NCBI RefSeq assembly: GCF_014396385.1
Contig: NZ_CP060716.1
Location: 992,001 to 1,056,000, forward strand
DNA from: Leucobacter denitrificans
Lineage (GTDB): Bacteria; Actinomycetota; Actinomycetes; Actinomycetales; Microbacteriaceae
DNA: 64,000 nucleotides
Reading direction: 5' to 3'
Shown one piece after another: positions 14,995 through 22,123 of the stretch. Position 1 is the stretch's first letter; each line of letters begins with the position of its first letter. The notes beneath the pieces were generated by a model. It was not told where the DNA came from, did not search any database, and saw nothing but the letters and a program-made list of their open reading frames with translations. A program made the translations under genes and the position numbers.

Positions 14995-17243
14995 CGCGCA
15001 CCTCCCACGACCAGCAGACCGCCGTTCGCGCGAAGGCGCGCAACCTTCGCATCGAGCGCCTTCTGCTTTGCCTCAACACGGCGCTGGCGCTCGTCCTCGG
15101 AAAGCGCCGGGCACTCGTCACCGTGCCGCGCGTAGACGCCCGCCTGCGGGGTAGCACAGGTGCAGAGCCTCAGCTCGCGGTTGTGCTCCTCCAGCTCGGC
15201 GAGCCGCTTGCGCTGCTGCTGCTCGACGATCTCCCGGTCACGCTTCGCAGCCTCTTCGGCGGCGGAGATCTCCTCAGCACTCGGCTGGATCGGCTGACCG
15301 ACTCCGGCGAACTCCGCGAACAGATCGTCTCCGTCGATCGCGTCCAGCTTGGGGCGGGCGATCCGGTCGTGCTGCTCCACGATCGGCGCGACCGTGCGCG
15401 CCTCGATCTCCCCGCGAACGCGCTGCCGCTCCGCCGTGTCCTTGATCGCCTTGCACCTGCGTGCCAGCAGCTCCAGATCCTGGCGCATATGCTCGTACCG
15501 CTCGTAGCTCTGGTACTCGCGGGTGCCATTAAGCACGCCGGAGTTCACGAAGATCGAGAACTCGCGCTCGGCGACCGGGATGATCACCGGGAAGCGGCGG
15601 AATCCCTGCCCGAGGTTCTCCGCTTCGTGCTTGACCCGCACGCCGCCCTGCATCGACTCGTACTCACCCGCCAGGCCGCGGAGGAACTCCTCGTAGCCCT
15701 CCGGCCCCGTCACGATGTTCACCCGGTTGATCAGCTGCGTCTTCGAGCCCTTGATGTTCACGATCGGCTTCTCGTCCGGCTCGCGCCACGGGCCGAGGAT
15801 GCGGAAGAGCATGCCGCGGCTCTTCGCCGTGCGGATCATGTCGCCGACGCGCATGTCCTCCCAGATCACCACCGGCTCGCCGTCGTACCCCTCCCACGAA
15901 ACGTTCTCGCCGCCTACCTTGAAGTATGGCTTGTCCGCCCCTGGAGCCAGGGCGCGAGCGAGCGCCTTCGCGAGCAAGTCCTTGCCCGTGCCGCCCTCGC
16001 CGAACACGTAGAAGTTCATGACCGACTCCGGCGCGTCCTGGTACGAGAGGAAGTCGCCGCGCAACTTCTGGAAGTGCGCCAGGTTGCCCTTCGCGAAGTA
16101 GATCGCGGGCTCCTGATCACGGACCTGCTTCAGTGTCAGCGAGCCCTTGCCCACAGCCTGGAAGAGCTTGCTGAGCTTCGCGCCACCGCCACCCTCAGCG
16201 GCATTGCGGCGCATCGCCATGTGCGCATCCAGCTCCCGGCCGAAGTCGAAGTTCGCGACGATCCGCCCCCGGCCGTACTGGTACTTACCGGGCTTGCCCT
16301 CCTGCGTCTTGTCCACGAGGTAGTGCCGATCCGACTGGTGGATACCGGGGATGGCGTCCTTCCCGCGCGACTCATGCGGCAGGTACTCGCTGAGGTCGAA
16401 GAACGCCTTCTCCGCAGCGCCGCGGCCCTTGTGCTCGGTTCCGTCCTGCTCCGCGGTCTCCTTCGGCGGCTTCACGCGAGCCGAGGGAATCGAGAACGCA
16501 TCGGAGACCGTGCGGATCGTGGGGCGCGGACCCTCCGCGTCGGCGACCCACAGCACCATGTGCGCGTGCAGGCCCTTGATTCCGCAGCACACCGTCTCGC
16601 CGGTGCCTTCGTCCACCTCGACCAGGCGGTCATGCGGGTGCCACACGTAGGCCCAGCGATGCAGGCGATCGCCCAGCACCGCGAGCCCCTCGTCGAGCTG
16701 CTCCTGCGTGAGCATGACCTCGCCGGTCTCCGGGTGCTCGCGGTACTGCATCACCGAGAACACCCGCGACTGCATCCGGGCGCGCTTCACCTGCTCCGCG
16801 CTCTCCGCAGCCTTCGCACGGGCGAAGAACTCCTTCGCCTCGGCGACCTGCGCGGGCGTGGACTCGACAACGAAGGGCTCTACCTCATCGCTGGGATCGG
16901 CCCCCGGCACGTCCAGCTCGGCATAGTCCACGACTGCAACTGCGGTGGGCGCCTGTGCAGCCGTTTCCGAAACGGATGCGCGGCCACCCAAGGAGGGCCG
17001 CGCATGCTGATCGGCGTTGGTTCCCAGGTCAGAGGTGAGATCAGTGGTCGTGCTGGAGGCGTCGAACTTGATCGTTGCAGCCGTATAGCCGTTTCCTGCG
17101 AAATCTTGCTCGGCTGCACGAACGTGGTTCCCGTCGTCCGAATTGGCGACGGGCAGCCCGGCTCCGCCGGGTGCCAGGCCAGGCCCTCCGGGCGGGGTCA
17201 GGTCGGCGGGAGCGGTGCTGCTGGTGCGATCCGTGAGACTCAT
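14991..17243 (-). CDS. Rolling-circle replication initiator: HUH endonuclease fused to SF3-like helicase
   Basis: A 750-residue Rep. The N-terminal ~100 residues are low complexity. The HUH nuclease follows, with LHAHMVLW (the His-x-His metal motif) near residue 230 and EYLPHES near 295, which resembles the active-site Tyr region of RepB/pMV158 (Rep_2) initiators. A helicase domain near 420-560 has a P-loop GEGGTGKD, a Walker B-like VVIWEDM and a motif-C-like NIVTG. A helical Glu/Arg-rich tail ends with CTCATPQ and a CPALSEDE segment that could form a small zinc site. The P-loop has Asp where Ser/Thr is usual. It should nick the element at a double-strand origin and unwind it after excision. 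Confidence 0.8.
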   Translation of the reverse strand: MSLTDRTSSTAPADLTPPGGPGLAPGGAGLPVANSDDGNHVRAAEQDFAGNGYTAATIKFDASSTTTDLTSDLGTNADQHARPSLGGRASVSETAAQAPTAVAVVDYAELDVPGADPSDEVEPFVVESTPAQVAEAKEFFARAKAAESAEQVKRARMQSRVFSVMQYREHPETGEVMLTQEQLDEGLAVLGDRLHRWAYVWHPHDRLVEVDEGTGETVCCGIKGLHAHMVLWVADAEGPRPTIRTVSDAFSIPSARVKPPKETAEQDGTEHKGRGAAEKAFFDLSEYLPHESRGKDAIPGIHQSDRHYLVDKTQEGKPGKYQYGRGRIVANFDFGRELDAHMAMRRNAAEGGGGAKLSKLFQAVGKGSLTLKQVRDQEPAIYFAKGNLAHFQKLRGDFLSYQDAPESVMNFYVFGEGGTGKDLLAKALARALAPGADKPYFKVGGENVSWEGYDGEPVVIWEDMRVGDMIRTAKSRGMLFRILGPWREPDEKPIVNIKGSKTQLINRVNIVTGPEGYEEFLRGLAGEYESMQGGVRVKHEAENLGQGFRRFPVIIPVAEREFSIFVNSGVLNGTREYQSYERYEHMRQDLELLARRCKAIKDTAERQRVRGEIEARTVAPIVEQHDRIARPKLDAIDGDDLFAEFAGVGQPIQPSAEEISAAEEAAKRDREIVEQQQRKRLAELEEHNRELRLCTCATPQAGVYARHGDECPALSEDERQRRVEAKQKALDAKVARLRANGGLLVVGGAR

Positions 17244-17491
17244 CAGCGCTCACCGCCCTTGCGGTAGCGCTTGATGACGGCCTGGTGGGTGACGCCGAGG
17301 GCGTCGCCGATCTTCGCCCAAGTCACGCCCTCGGTGCGGGCGCCGGCGACAGCGATCTCGACGGCCTCTTCCAACACGGAGCGAAGCACGCCGAGGTCGT
17401 AGAGGCGAGCCTCGGTATCGGCGAGGGAAGGGTCTCCCTGACGCCAGCGGAACGCATCGACGTGATCGAAGGCGGCAGTGTTGGCGCTCAT
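17243..17491 (-). CDS. Small helix-turn-helix protein (82 aa)
   Basis: 82 residues with a clear C-terminal helix-turn-helix, GVTWAKIGDALGVTHQAVIKRYR, of the sigma-70 region 4/HTH_23-like kind. The preceding helix is acidic. It is probably a copy-number or transfer regulator of the operon. Its stop and the rep start share one base (17243), and its own ATG overlaps the previous small gene by 4 bp, so it is translationally coupled to rep. No exact family recognised. Confidence 0.72.
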   Translation of the reverse strand: MSANTAAFDHVDAFRWRQGDPSLADTEARLYDLGVLRSVLEEAVEIAVAGARTEGVTWAKIGDALGVTHQAVIKRYRKGGER

Positions 17492-17703
17492 CGGGCACCA
17501 CCCATCACGGCGGCGACCGCGGCGCGCTGGCGCGGGGTCAGCGGGGTGCGGGCCAGTCGCTGACCAGCTACGCGGCCAGCTTCGCGAGCGGCTACGACTG
17601 CGGGGTCGAGGCCGTGGGCCTTCTTGGCGGGTGCGGTGCTCCGGTCAGGAACGGAGCAGTGGGGCGCAGATGCGCGAGAAGAGTCGATAACGACGGTAGA
17701 CAC
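17488..17703 (-). CDS. Small hypothetical protein, first gene of the rep-mob operon (71 aa)
   Basis: 71 residues, Ala/Arg-rich, with a C-terminal segment RTPLTPRQRAAVAAVMGGAR. No domain recognised and no membrane segment. It has the ATG nearest to the operon promoter region and couples by a 4-bp overlap to the HTH gene, which is why I accept it. A GAGGACTTCC-type sequence upstream of the ATG could serve as a ribosome site. Confidence 0.5.
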   Translation of the reverse strand: MSTVVIDSSRASAPHCSVPDRSTAPAKKAHGLDPAVVAAREAGRVAGQRLARTPLTPRQRAAVAAVMGGAR

Positions 17704-17839
17704 TGGAAGTCCTCATGCTTGAACCTCCGGTTCCCCGCCACGGTAGTTGGGCTGTTTGACCGGCTGCTCATCCGGGAGTAGTACCGCCAGCTTCTAAGTC
17801 TGGCCCCCGGTGGGATCTTCTTGTCTGCAACCATTCTCC
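17704..17839 (-). promoter_or_regulatory. Presumed promoter/origin region of the rep-mob operon
   Basis: A gene-free stretch between the first rep-operon gene and the inverted repeat after the integrase. It holds short GC palindromes such as CCGGTTCCCCGCC and GGCCCCCGGTG. I see no convincing -35/-10 pair or nick site. By position it is the likeliest place for the operon promoter and perhaps the double-strand origin or oriT, but this is inference only. Confidence 0.3.
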
Positions 17840-17879
17840 CATGACTCGACTCACCATTGCAATGATGAGTCGAGTCATG
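17840..17879. repeat. 14-bp perfect inverted repeat after the integrase gene
   Basis: CATGACTCGACTCA (17840-17853) and its exact complement (17866-17879), with a 12-nt loop, lie 2 bp beyond the integrase stop codon. No T-tract follows on either strand. It may be a terminator, a regulator site, or a replication/transfer origin hairpin; which one cannot be decided from sequence. Confidence 0.7.
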
Positions 17880-17881
17880 AG

Positions 17882-19318
17882 TCAGTCGCGTCTCGGCTCG
17901 ATCCGAATGAGGTCGGGGTCGAACTTCACGTGACCAGGAACGATGGGCTCGATCGTCACCGTCACCAGCTCATCCACGAGCATCCGGCGGCGGTCCACGT
18001 CCAACGCCTTCCACTTCGACTCGACCACCTCGCGGCGTTCCGCGGTGCCGACCGGCTCGTCCACCTCCGCGAGCAGCTTCGCCGCCACCGACACCGAGCG
18101 GTCGAGCAGCTCCGCGTCGATCTCGTCGATGCGTGCCTTCACGTCGTTGATCGCCGCCGTGATCTCCAGGACCGGCTGGTGGATGTCGCGCAGCAGCGGA
18201 CTCAGCTCCTTCACGCGTTCGACCAGGGCGTTCCGCTCAGTCAGCAGTTCTTCGCGGTCGGGCCCGGCGTCTTCCTGGGGCATCACGAGGTCGTGCACGT
18301 CCACCGAGGACAGACGGGTGAGCACCGCCTCGGCGACCATCGCATCGACGGGCTCGCGCTGGCGGGTCAGGTGGAACTTTTCGCCGCAGCGGTACGTCGG
18401 GTGCTTGCGGCTGTTCGTCCCCGAGACGAGCGTCGCGCCGCACTTCCCACACAGTCCGATCGTGGACAGAAGGTACTTCGGCTGATTGCCCTGCCTCGCC
18501 GACCTCCGCACATTGTCCTCCAGCTTCGCCACCGCGGCCCGCCACGTCTGCTCGCTCACGATGGGCGGGAACATCCCGTCCTGCACCGGGTACAGCTCGC
18601 CCGAGGCGTAGTGCTTGATGTAGCCAGCGTATTGCGGATTCGCCAGCAGGTAGCGCACGGCATCGACGGAGAACTCCGACCCGCGGGCAGTGCGGTGACC
18701 AGCGCGGTTCAGGTCCTCGCGGATGCGGCGGATCGACAGCGACGGCTCACCGAGGAACGCATCGAACGCCCGCCGAACGGCCTCAGCCTCATCCTCGATC
18801 AGTTCACCCTCCCTCGTCCAGCCGAATGCCTTCCACGTGGACGCCGGGATGCCCTCGGCTCGGCGACGCTCGTTCGACCTGATCTGACGTTCAGCCTTGC
18901 GCCGTGCCTCGAACCGGGCCAACGCGGCGAGCATCGTCGCCCGGAACTCGCCGTCGGCCGTAGAGAGGTCGATCTCGCCGTCCACCGTGACGACCCTCAG
19001 GCCGAGGTCGATCAGCGTGTTCAGATCCTTCGTGCTGCGCAGCAGCCGGTCCATGTCCACCGCGACCACCATCGAGAACCGGCCAGCCTTGGCGTCCTCC
19101 AGCATCTCGGCCCAGCGCGTGCCAGCACGGCGCTTCTTCGTCGCCGACACTGCGTTATCCTCGTAGACCTCGACCACATTCCAGTCCTTGGCCTCGGCGA
19201 GCGCCCTGATCTTCCGCAGTTGCGTATCGACCGTCCAGCGGTCGCCCTTGCGGTCCATGGAGGCGCGGACGTATGCCGCCACCTCGTTCGTCTTCCTCAG
19301 CGCTACCAGTTCGACCAT
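17882..19318 (-). CDS. Large serine recombinase (element integrase)
   Basis: A 478-residue site-specific recombinase. The N-terminal resolvase domain has AAYVRASMDRKGDRWTVDTQ with the nucleophilic Ser in YVRAS near residue 19, and VAVDMDRLLRS. The recombinase domain (about 165-290) includes AFGWTREGELIEDEAEAVRRAF. A zinc ribbon CGKCGATL ... YRCGEK near 305-335 follows, then a coiled coil (about 350-420). All are hallmarks of phage/ICE serine integrases. It begins 40 bp from the right junction, the usual place for the integrase next to attP. No recombination directionality factor is recognised in the element. The ATG at 19318 could be preceded by other starts. Confidence 0.92.
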   Translation of the reverse strand: MVELVALRKTNEVAAYVRASMDRKGDRWTVDTQLRKIRALAEAKDWNVVEVYEDNAVSATKKRRAGTRWAEMLEDAKAGRFSMVVAVDMDRLLRSTKDLNTLIDLGLRVVTVDGEIDLSTADGEFRATMLAALARFEARRKAERQIRSNERRRAEGIPASTWKAFGWTREGELIEDEAEAVRRAFDAFLGEPSLSIRRIREDLNRAGHRTARGSEFSVDAVRYLLANPQYAGYIKHYASGELYPVQDGMFPPIVSEQTWRAAVAKLEDNVRRSARQGNQPKYLLSTIGLCGKCGATLVSGTNSRKHPTYRCGEKFHLTRQREPVDAMVAEAVLTRLSSVDVHDLVMPQEDAGPDREELLTERNALVERVKELSPLLRDIHQPVLEITAAINDVKARIDEIDAELLDRSVSVAAKLLAEVDEPVGTAERREVVESKWKALDVDRRRMLVDELVTVTIEPIVPGHVKFDPDLIRIEPRRD

Positions 19319-19339
19319 GTAACCAAGCTTACGCGAACG

Positions 19340-19375
19340 AGTGTTTCAACCTCGATATGCACTACGAAAACCCGC
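19340..19375. other. Right element junction
   Basis: Element DNA passes into LLM coding sequence (GAT ATG CAC TAC GAA) at the ATGC core 19358-19361. Together with the left junction this predicts the empty target as GAC ATG C followed by ACTACGAAAA. Confidence 0.75.
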
Positions 19376-20145
19376 TGTATCTCGCCGAAGAAGCCGCAGC
19401 GCTCGACTTCATCGCCGATGGCAGACTCGCGCTCGGCATCAGCCGCGGATCCCCCGAGCCAGCGATTCGCGGATACGAACACTTTGGGTACACGGGCTCG
19501 GAAGACCCTCGCGGCGCCGATCTCGCGCGCGAGAAATTCGACCTGTTCCTGCGTGCGATTTCAGGTGAGCGGATCGCAGAGGCCGATCCACAGATGGTGC
19601 CTCCCGGCAAGCTCGCGATCGAACCCCACTCACCTACACTGCGCGACCACGTTTGGTGGGGTGCAGGCTCGCGCGCGACCGCCGAAGAGACCGGCCGCAA
19701 GGGTTTGAACCTCATGAGCTCAACCCTGCTCACCGAGGCGACTGGCAAGCCGTTTCACGAGCTGCAACGTGAGCAAATCGACGTGTTTCGCGCCGCCTAC
19801 CGCGAAGCAGGCCACAGTGGATCGCCCCGCGTTTCCGTGAGCCGCAGCGTGTTTCCGATCGTGAACGAACAGGATGAGATGTTCTTCGGGCTGCCGTCGC
19901 GCGAGAATCGCGATCAGGTGGGCGTCATCGACGGGATGCAGTCAACGTTCGGGAAGACGTACGCGGCGACGCCCGATGTGCTCATCGAGCAGTTGAAGGC
20001 CGACGAGGCCGTGATGGAGGCGGATACGCTGATGCTCACGATCCCGAACCAGCTCGGCCCCGAGTACAACCTGCACATCCTCGAGTCATTCGCGAAGCAC
20101 GTCGCCCCCGCTCTGGGATGGCAGTCGAGCACAGAGAACGCGTAG
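19359..20145 (+). pseudogene. 3' part of LLM-class flavin oxidoreductase
   Basis: About 261 codons in frame from the junction to a TAG at 20145: YENPLYLAEEAAALD, then GRLALGISRGSPEPAI, typical of bacterial luciferase-like (FMN or F420-dependent) monooxygenases. It has no start of its own within the gene remnant. In-frame codons do extend back across the junction to 19273 over the integrase 5' end, so a fusion peptide is conceivable but unlikely to work. See the 5' part at 11154. Confidence 0.88.
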
Positions 20146-20165
20146 CGTTCGAATGCTCGACTGGA

Positions 20166-20205
20166 GCCGCCACTGCGGCTGCCCACGGAGCGAAGCGAGG
20201 GGTGG
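20166..20205. repeat. Interspersed repeat, copy A
   Basis: Contains the shared core CCCACGGAGCGAAGCGAGG preceded by a GC-rich palindromic CCGCCACTGCGGC. It lies just after the LLM stop. Copies B, C and D are at 20248, 22124 and 62221. Confidence 0.75.
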
Positions 20206-20247
20206 ACGTCAGGCGAGAAAGCACCGCTTTCGAGCCTCGCGTCCAGT

Positions 20248-20310
20248 GCTGCCCACGGCGGCAGCCCACGGAGCGAAGCGAGGGGTGAGCCGAACTGGGA
20301 AGGGCCAGTC
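20248..20310. repeat. Interspersed repeat, copy B (left border of the ars module)
   Basis: Same core as copy A, preceded by CTGCCCACGGCGGCAG (imperfect palindrome) and followed by a conserved tail with CTGGGAAGG and CCAGTC. The stretch between A and B can form an imperfect stem (GGACG...GAAAGC with GCTTTC...CGTCC), so A and B form a tandem REP-like unit. Confidence 0.75.
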
Positions 20311-20324
20311 GAAGGGAATCGGTT

Positions 20325-21020
20325 CTAGTCAGAAGCACGAGTCTCAGCCAGCGCTGCTTTTACTGAGGCATCTACGAGGAGTCGAGCAATGATGAGTCCG
20401 AGAAATCCGCCAACTATTTGAGCTGCCAGAAATCCCAGGGCACTCAGGGGCGCGATTCCGGCAAAGGTGTCAGAGAACACTCGCCCGAGGGTTACTGCAG
20501 GATTCGCAAACGCGGTAGAGCTGGTGGCGAAAAAGGCAGCGCCGATGTATGCCGCCACCGAAACAGCGATCTTCTGATGCTGTTTCAGGCTCACCAATAC
20601 AAAAATCACGACAACGAGCCCTGCAGTGGCGATTACTTCTGACAGAGCGTGTGGCCAGCCCAATCGCTGGTGCGCACTGAACGAGACGGCATCCAGGCCA
20701 AACATGACGTTTGCTAATACCGCACCCACGACTCCCCCGGCGAGCTGTGCGAACACATATTGGAGTGCGTATGTGTTTGTATTACCCAACCCGCGATCAA
20801 CCAGAGTGATCACCGGATTCAAGTGCGCACCACTGATCGGTTGGAAAATAGTGATCAGTACAAACAGCGCGGACGATGTCGCTAAGGCATTAATGAGCAG
20901 CTGAAGTCCCAGGTCATCTGGTGTGAGCCGAGAGGCGGCAATTCCAGACCCGATGATTGCTGCGACAAGCCCCGCGCTTCCGAGAAACTCAGCGAGTAGT
21001 CGGCGCATCATTGAGGTCAT
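20325..21020 (-). CDS. aqpS: AqpS-like aquaglyceroporin of the arsenic module
   Basis: A 231-residue MIP-family channel with six predicted helices and the two pore half-helix boxes, SGAHLNPVIT (NPV) near residue 66 and STAFANPAVT (NPA) near 170. When arsenate is reduced in the cell, an aquaglyceroporin can let arsenite flow out down its gradient, as established for S. meliloti AqpS. The context supports this role: it overlaps arsR by 4 bp and arsC lies divergently. No ArsB or Acr3 pump is present. The first NPA box is NPV, a variant also seen in other MIP proteins. Confidence 0.82.
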   Translation of the reverse strand: MTSMMRRLLAEFLGSAGLVAAIIGSGIAASRLTPDDLGLQLLINALATSSALFVLITIFQPISGAHLNPVITLVDRGLGNTNTYALQYVFAQLAGGVVGAVLANVMFGLDAVSFSAHQRLGWPHALSEVIATAGLVVVIFVLVSLKQHQKIAVSVAAYIGAAFFATSSTAFANPAVTLGRVFSDTFAGIAPLSALGFLAAQIVGGFLGLIIARLLVDASVKAALAETRASD

Positions 21021-21367
21021 ACAGTAGCGAGGAGGTGCGCGATGCTATCGAGCGCCCCCGGGACAAGACGATAGTAAGCCCAAGTGCCCCGCTTCGTCCG
21101 GTTGAGAAACCCAGCATCCACAAGTACCCGTAAATGGTGCGACACTGTCGGCTGGCTCAGGTCGAGAGGTTCGGTGAGATCACAGACACAGGCTTCGCCC
21201 TCGTCGTGCGCAGCCACCATCGAGATCAAACGCAGCCTAGCCGGATCAGCTAAGGCTTTTAACTTCCGCGCGAGCTCTTCAGCCTCTTCCGCAGTAACGA
21301 TCTCACGAGAGATTGGTGCGCAACAGAGCTGCGTCTCGTGTACGTCAAGCGATTCGATAGTTGCCAT
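21017..21367 (-). CDS. arsR: ArsR-family arsenite-responsive repressor
   Basis: A winged-helix repressor of about 116 residues with the recognition helix in DLSQPTVSHHLRVLVDAG. Cys15-Cys16 (QLCCAP) and the ACVCDL motif are candidate As(III) thiol ligands. If the second ATG (21367) is the start, the CC pair falls at 15/16 as I recall for C. glutamicum ArsR, so I prefer it to the ATG at 21373. Expected action: binds the intergenic operator and represses both aqpS-arsR and the divergent transcript until arsenite binds. The aqpS start overlaps its stop. Confidence 0.9.
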   Translation of the reverse strand: MATIESLDVHETQLCCAPISREIVTAEEAEELARKLKALADPARLRLISMVAAHDEGEACVCDLTEPLDLSQPTVSHHLRVLVDAGFLNRTKRGTWAYYRLVPGALDSIAHLLATV

Positions 21368-21388
21368 ATACATAGATTCTCATAAATA

Positions 21389-21445
21389 TTGACGCCTGTC
21401 GATTTACGCACCATAATCGAAACATCGACATTCATCAATACAGAG
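21389..21445 (+). promoter_or_regulatory. Divergent ars promoter and presumed ArsR operator
   Basis: Plus strand: TTGACG (21389-21394), 17-bp spacer, CATAAT (21412-21417), a good sigma-70-type promoter for the small peptide ORF and arsC. Minus strand: TTGATG, 17 bp, TATGGT in the overlapping 21410-21440 region, for arsR-aqpS. The half-site-like ATCGA...TCGAT sequences between 21400 and 21430 are likely ArsR contacts. Confidence 0.6.
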
Positions 21446-21457
21446 AAACGAGCTAAC

Positions 21458-21526
21458 ATGTTTGACTGCTGCGACATGCCTGAGTGCCTAGAAATCTGCT
21501 TGGATTCCGTCGAGGAATGCTGCTAA
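21458..21526 (+). CDS. 22-residue Cys-rich acidic peptide in the ars locus
   Basis: ATG to TAA, 22 codons. Six cysteines (positions 4, 5, 10, 14, 21, 22, including CC pairs near both ends) and seven Asp/Glu with no basic residue. It begins about 35 nt after the predicted transcription start and ends 1 nt before a strong hairpin that precedes arsC. The ribosome site is weak (ACGAG 5 nt upstream). I do not recognise it. The composition suggests thiol-based metalloid binding or a leader peptide; both are inference. Translation is unproven, but composition and position are unlikely to be chance. Confidence 0.5.
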   Translation: MFDCCDMPECLEICLDSVEECC

Positions 21527-21527
21527 C

Positions 21528-21570
21528 GGAGCGCGTGCGCACGCCCCTGGCGGGCCTGCGCACGCGCTCC
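21528..21570 (+). terminator. Strong hairpin between the peptide ORF and arsC (attenuator or processing stem)
   Basis: GGAGCGCGTGCGCA (21528-21541) pairs perfectly with 21557-21570. An inner GCCC/GGGC adds four pairs around a short loop. No T-tract follows; instead a CCCCCGTAACCCCC stretch leads to the arsC ribosome site. It could attenuate transcription, stabilise the upstream RNA, or be remodelled by translation of the peptide ORF. Confidence 0.65.
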
Positions 21571-21595
21571 CCCGTAACCCCCAAGGAGACACCTA

Positions 21596-22000
21596 ATGAC
21601 CACAACGCCTTCAGTGCTCTTTGTTTGCGTTCATAATGCTGGTCGCTCACAAATCGCTGCCGGATATCTTCAGACCTTCGCAGGAGACAAGGTCAGAGTG
21701 CTTTCAGCCGGAAGCGAGCCCGTCGCGTCAATTAACCAGGTTGCCGTAGAGGTGATGGCCGAGGATGGCATCGATATCACCGCTAATACACCGAAACTGT
21801 TGAGCACCGATGCAGTGCGAGAGTCCGATGTTGTCATAACTATGGGGTGTGGCGACACCTGCCCCATTTTCCCTGGCAAGCGCTACGAAGACTGGGATCT
21901 GGAAGACCCTGCGGGGAAAGACATTAATACTGTACGCCGCATCAGGGATGAGATTCGGCAACGAGTCGAGACCCTCATTTCGGAGCTCTCAAGTCATTGA
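21596..22000 (+). CDS. arsC: Arsenate reductase, LMW-phosphatase fold (mycothiol-dependent type)
   Basis: A 134-residue cytosolic enzyme. The nucleophile loop CVHNAGRS (C-x5-R-S) is near residues 11-18. A second redox region MGCGDTCPIFPGKRYEDWDLEDP near 82-104 carries the general-acid Asp and further cysteines. These fit actinobacterial arsenate-mycothiol transferases, which reduce arsenate to arsenite. AAGGAGA lies 7 nt before the ATG. The arsenite made would leave through the divergently encoded AqpS channel. Confidence 0.92.
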   Translation: MTTTPSVLFVCVHNAGRSQIAAGYLQTFAGDKVRVLSAGSEPVASINQVAVEVMAEDGIDITANTPKLLSTDAVRESDVVITMGCGDTCPIFPGKRYEDWDLEDPAGKDINTVRRIRDEIRQRVETLISELSSH

Positions 22001-22123
22001 CCGAGCCACACTCCATTTCACGAGCAAACGGTAGCGTCAACGAGACTTCGGCATTCATTAATTTGCATTGCAAAAACCTCCGAAGTATGTGCTTCATGAA
22101 CCCTTCCCAGCAGCCCGGCCGGA

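Larger units (their letters stand above)
11397..19361. mobile_element. Integrative and mobilizable element (about 7.96 kb) inserted in an LLM oxidoreductase gene
   Basis: Bounded by a shared ATGC at 11397-11400 and 19358-19361, exactly where the LLM reading frame is broken and resumes. From left to right it holds an APH-family phosphotransferase gene (plus strand), then on the minus strand mobB, mobA, mobC, an HUH-SF3 rep gene, two small genes, and a large serine integrase gene ending 40 bp from the right junction. There is no FtsK/TraB translocase, coupling protein or type IV secretion gene. By established logic it could be excised, replicated by rolling circle and mobilised in trans, but not self-transferred. 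Functional state is inferred; all its core genes appear intact. Confidence 0.88.

Noticed and set aside
12637..17267. Long plus-strand frames over the rep-mob region
   Set aside because: Arg/Leu/His-rich antisense shadows of mobA, mobB and rep; none has domain signals or a ribosome site.
17592..17834. 80-residue frame over the rep-operon promoter region
   Set aside because: It overlaps the accepted 71-residue gene in another frame and has random composition.
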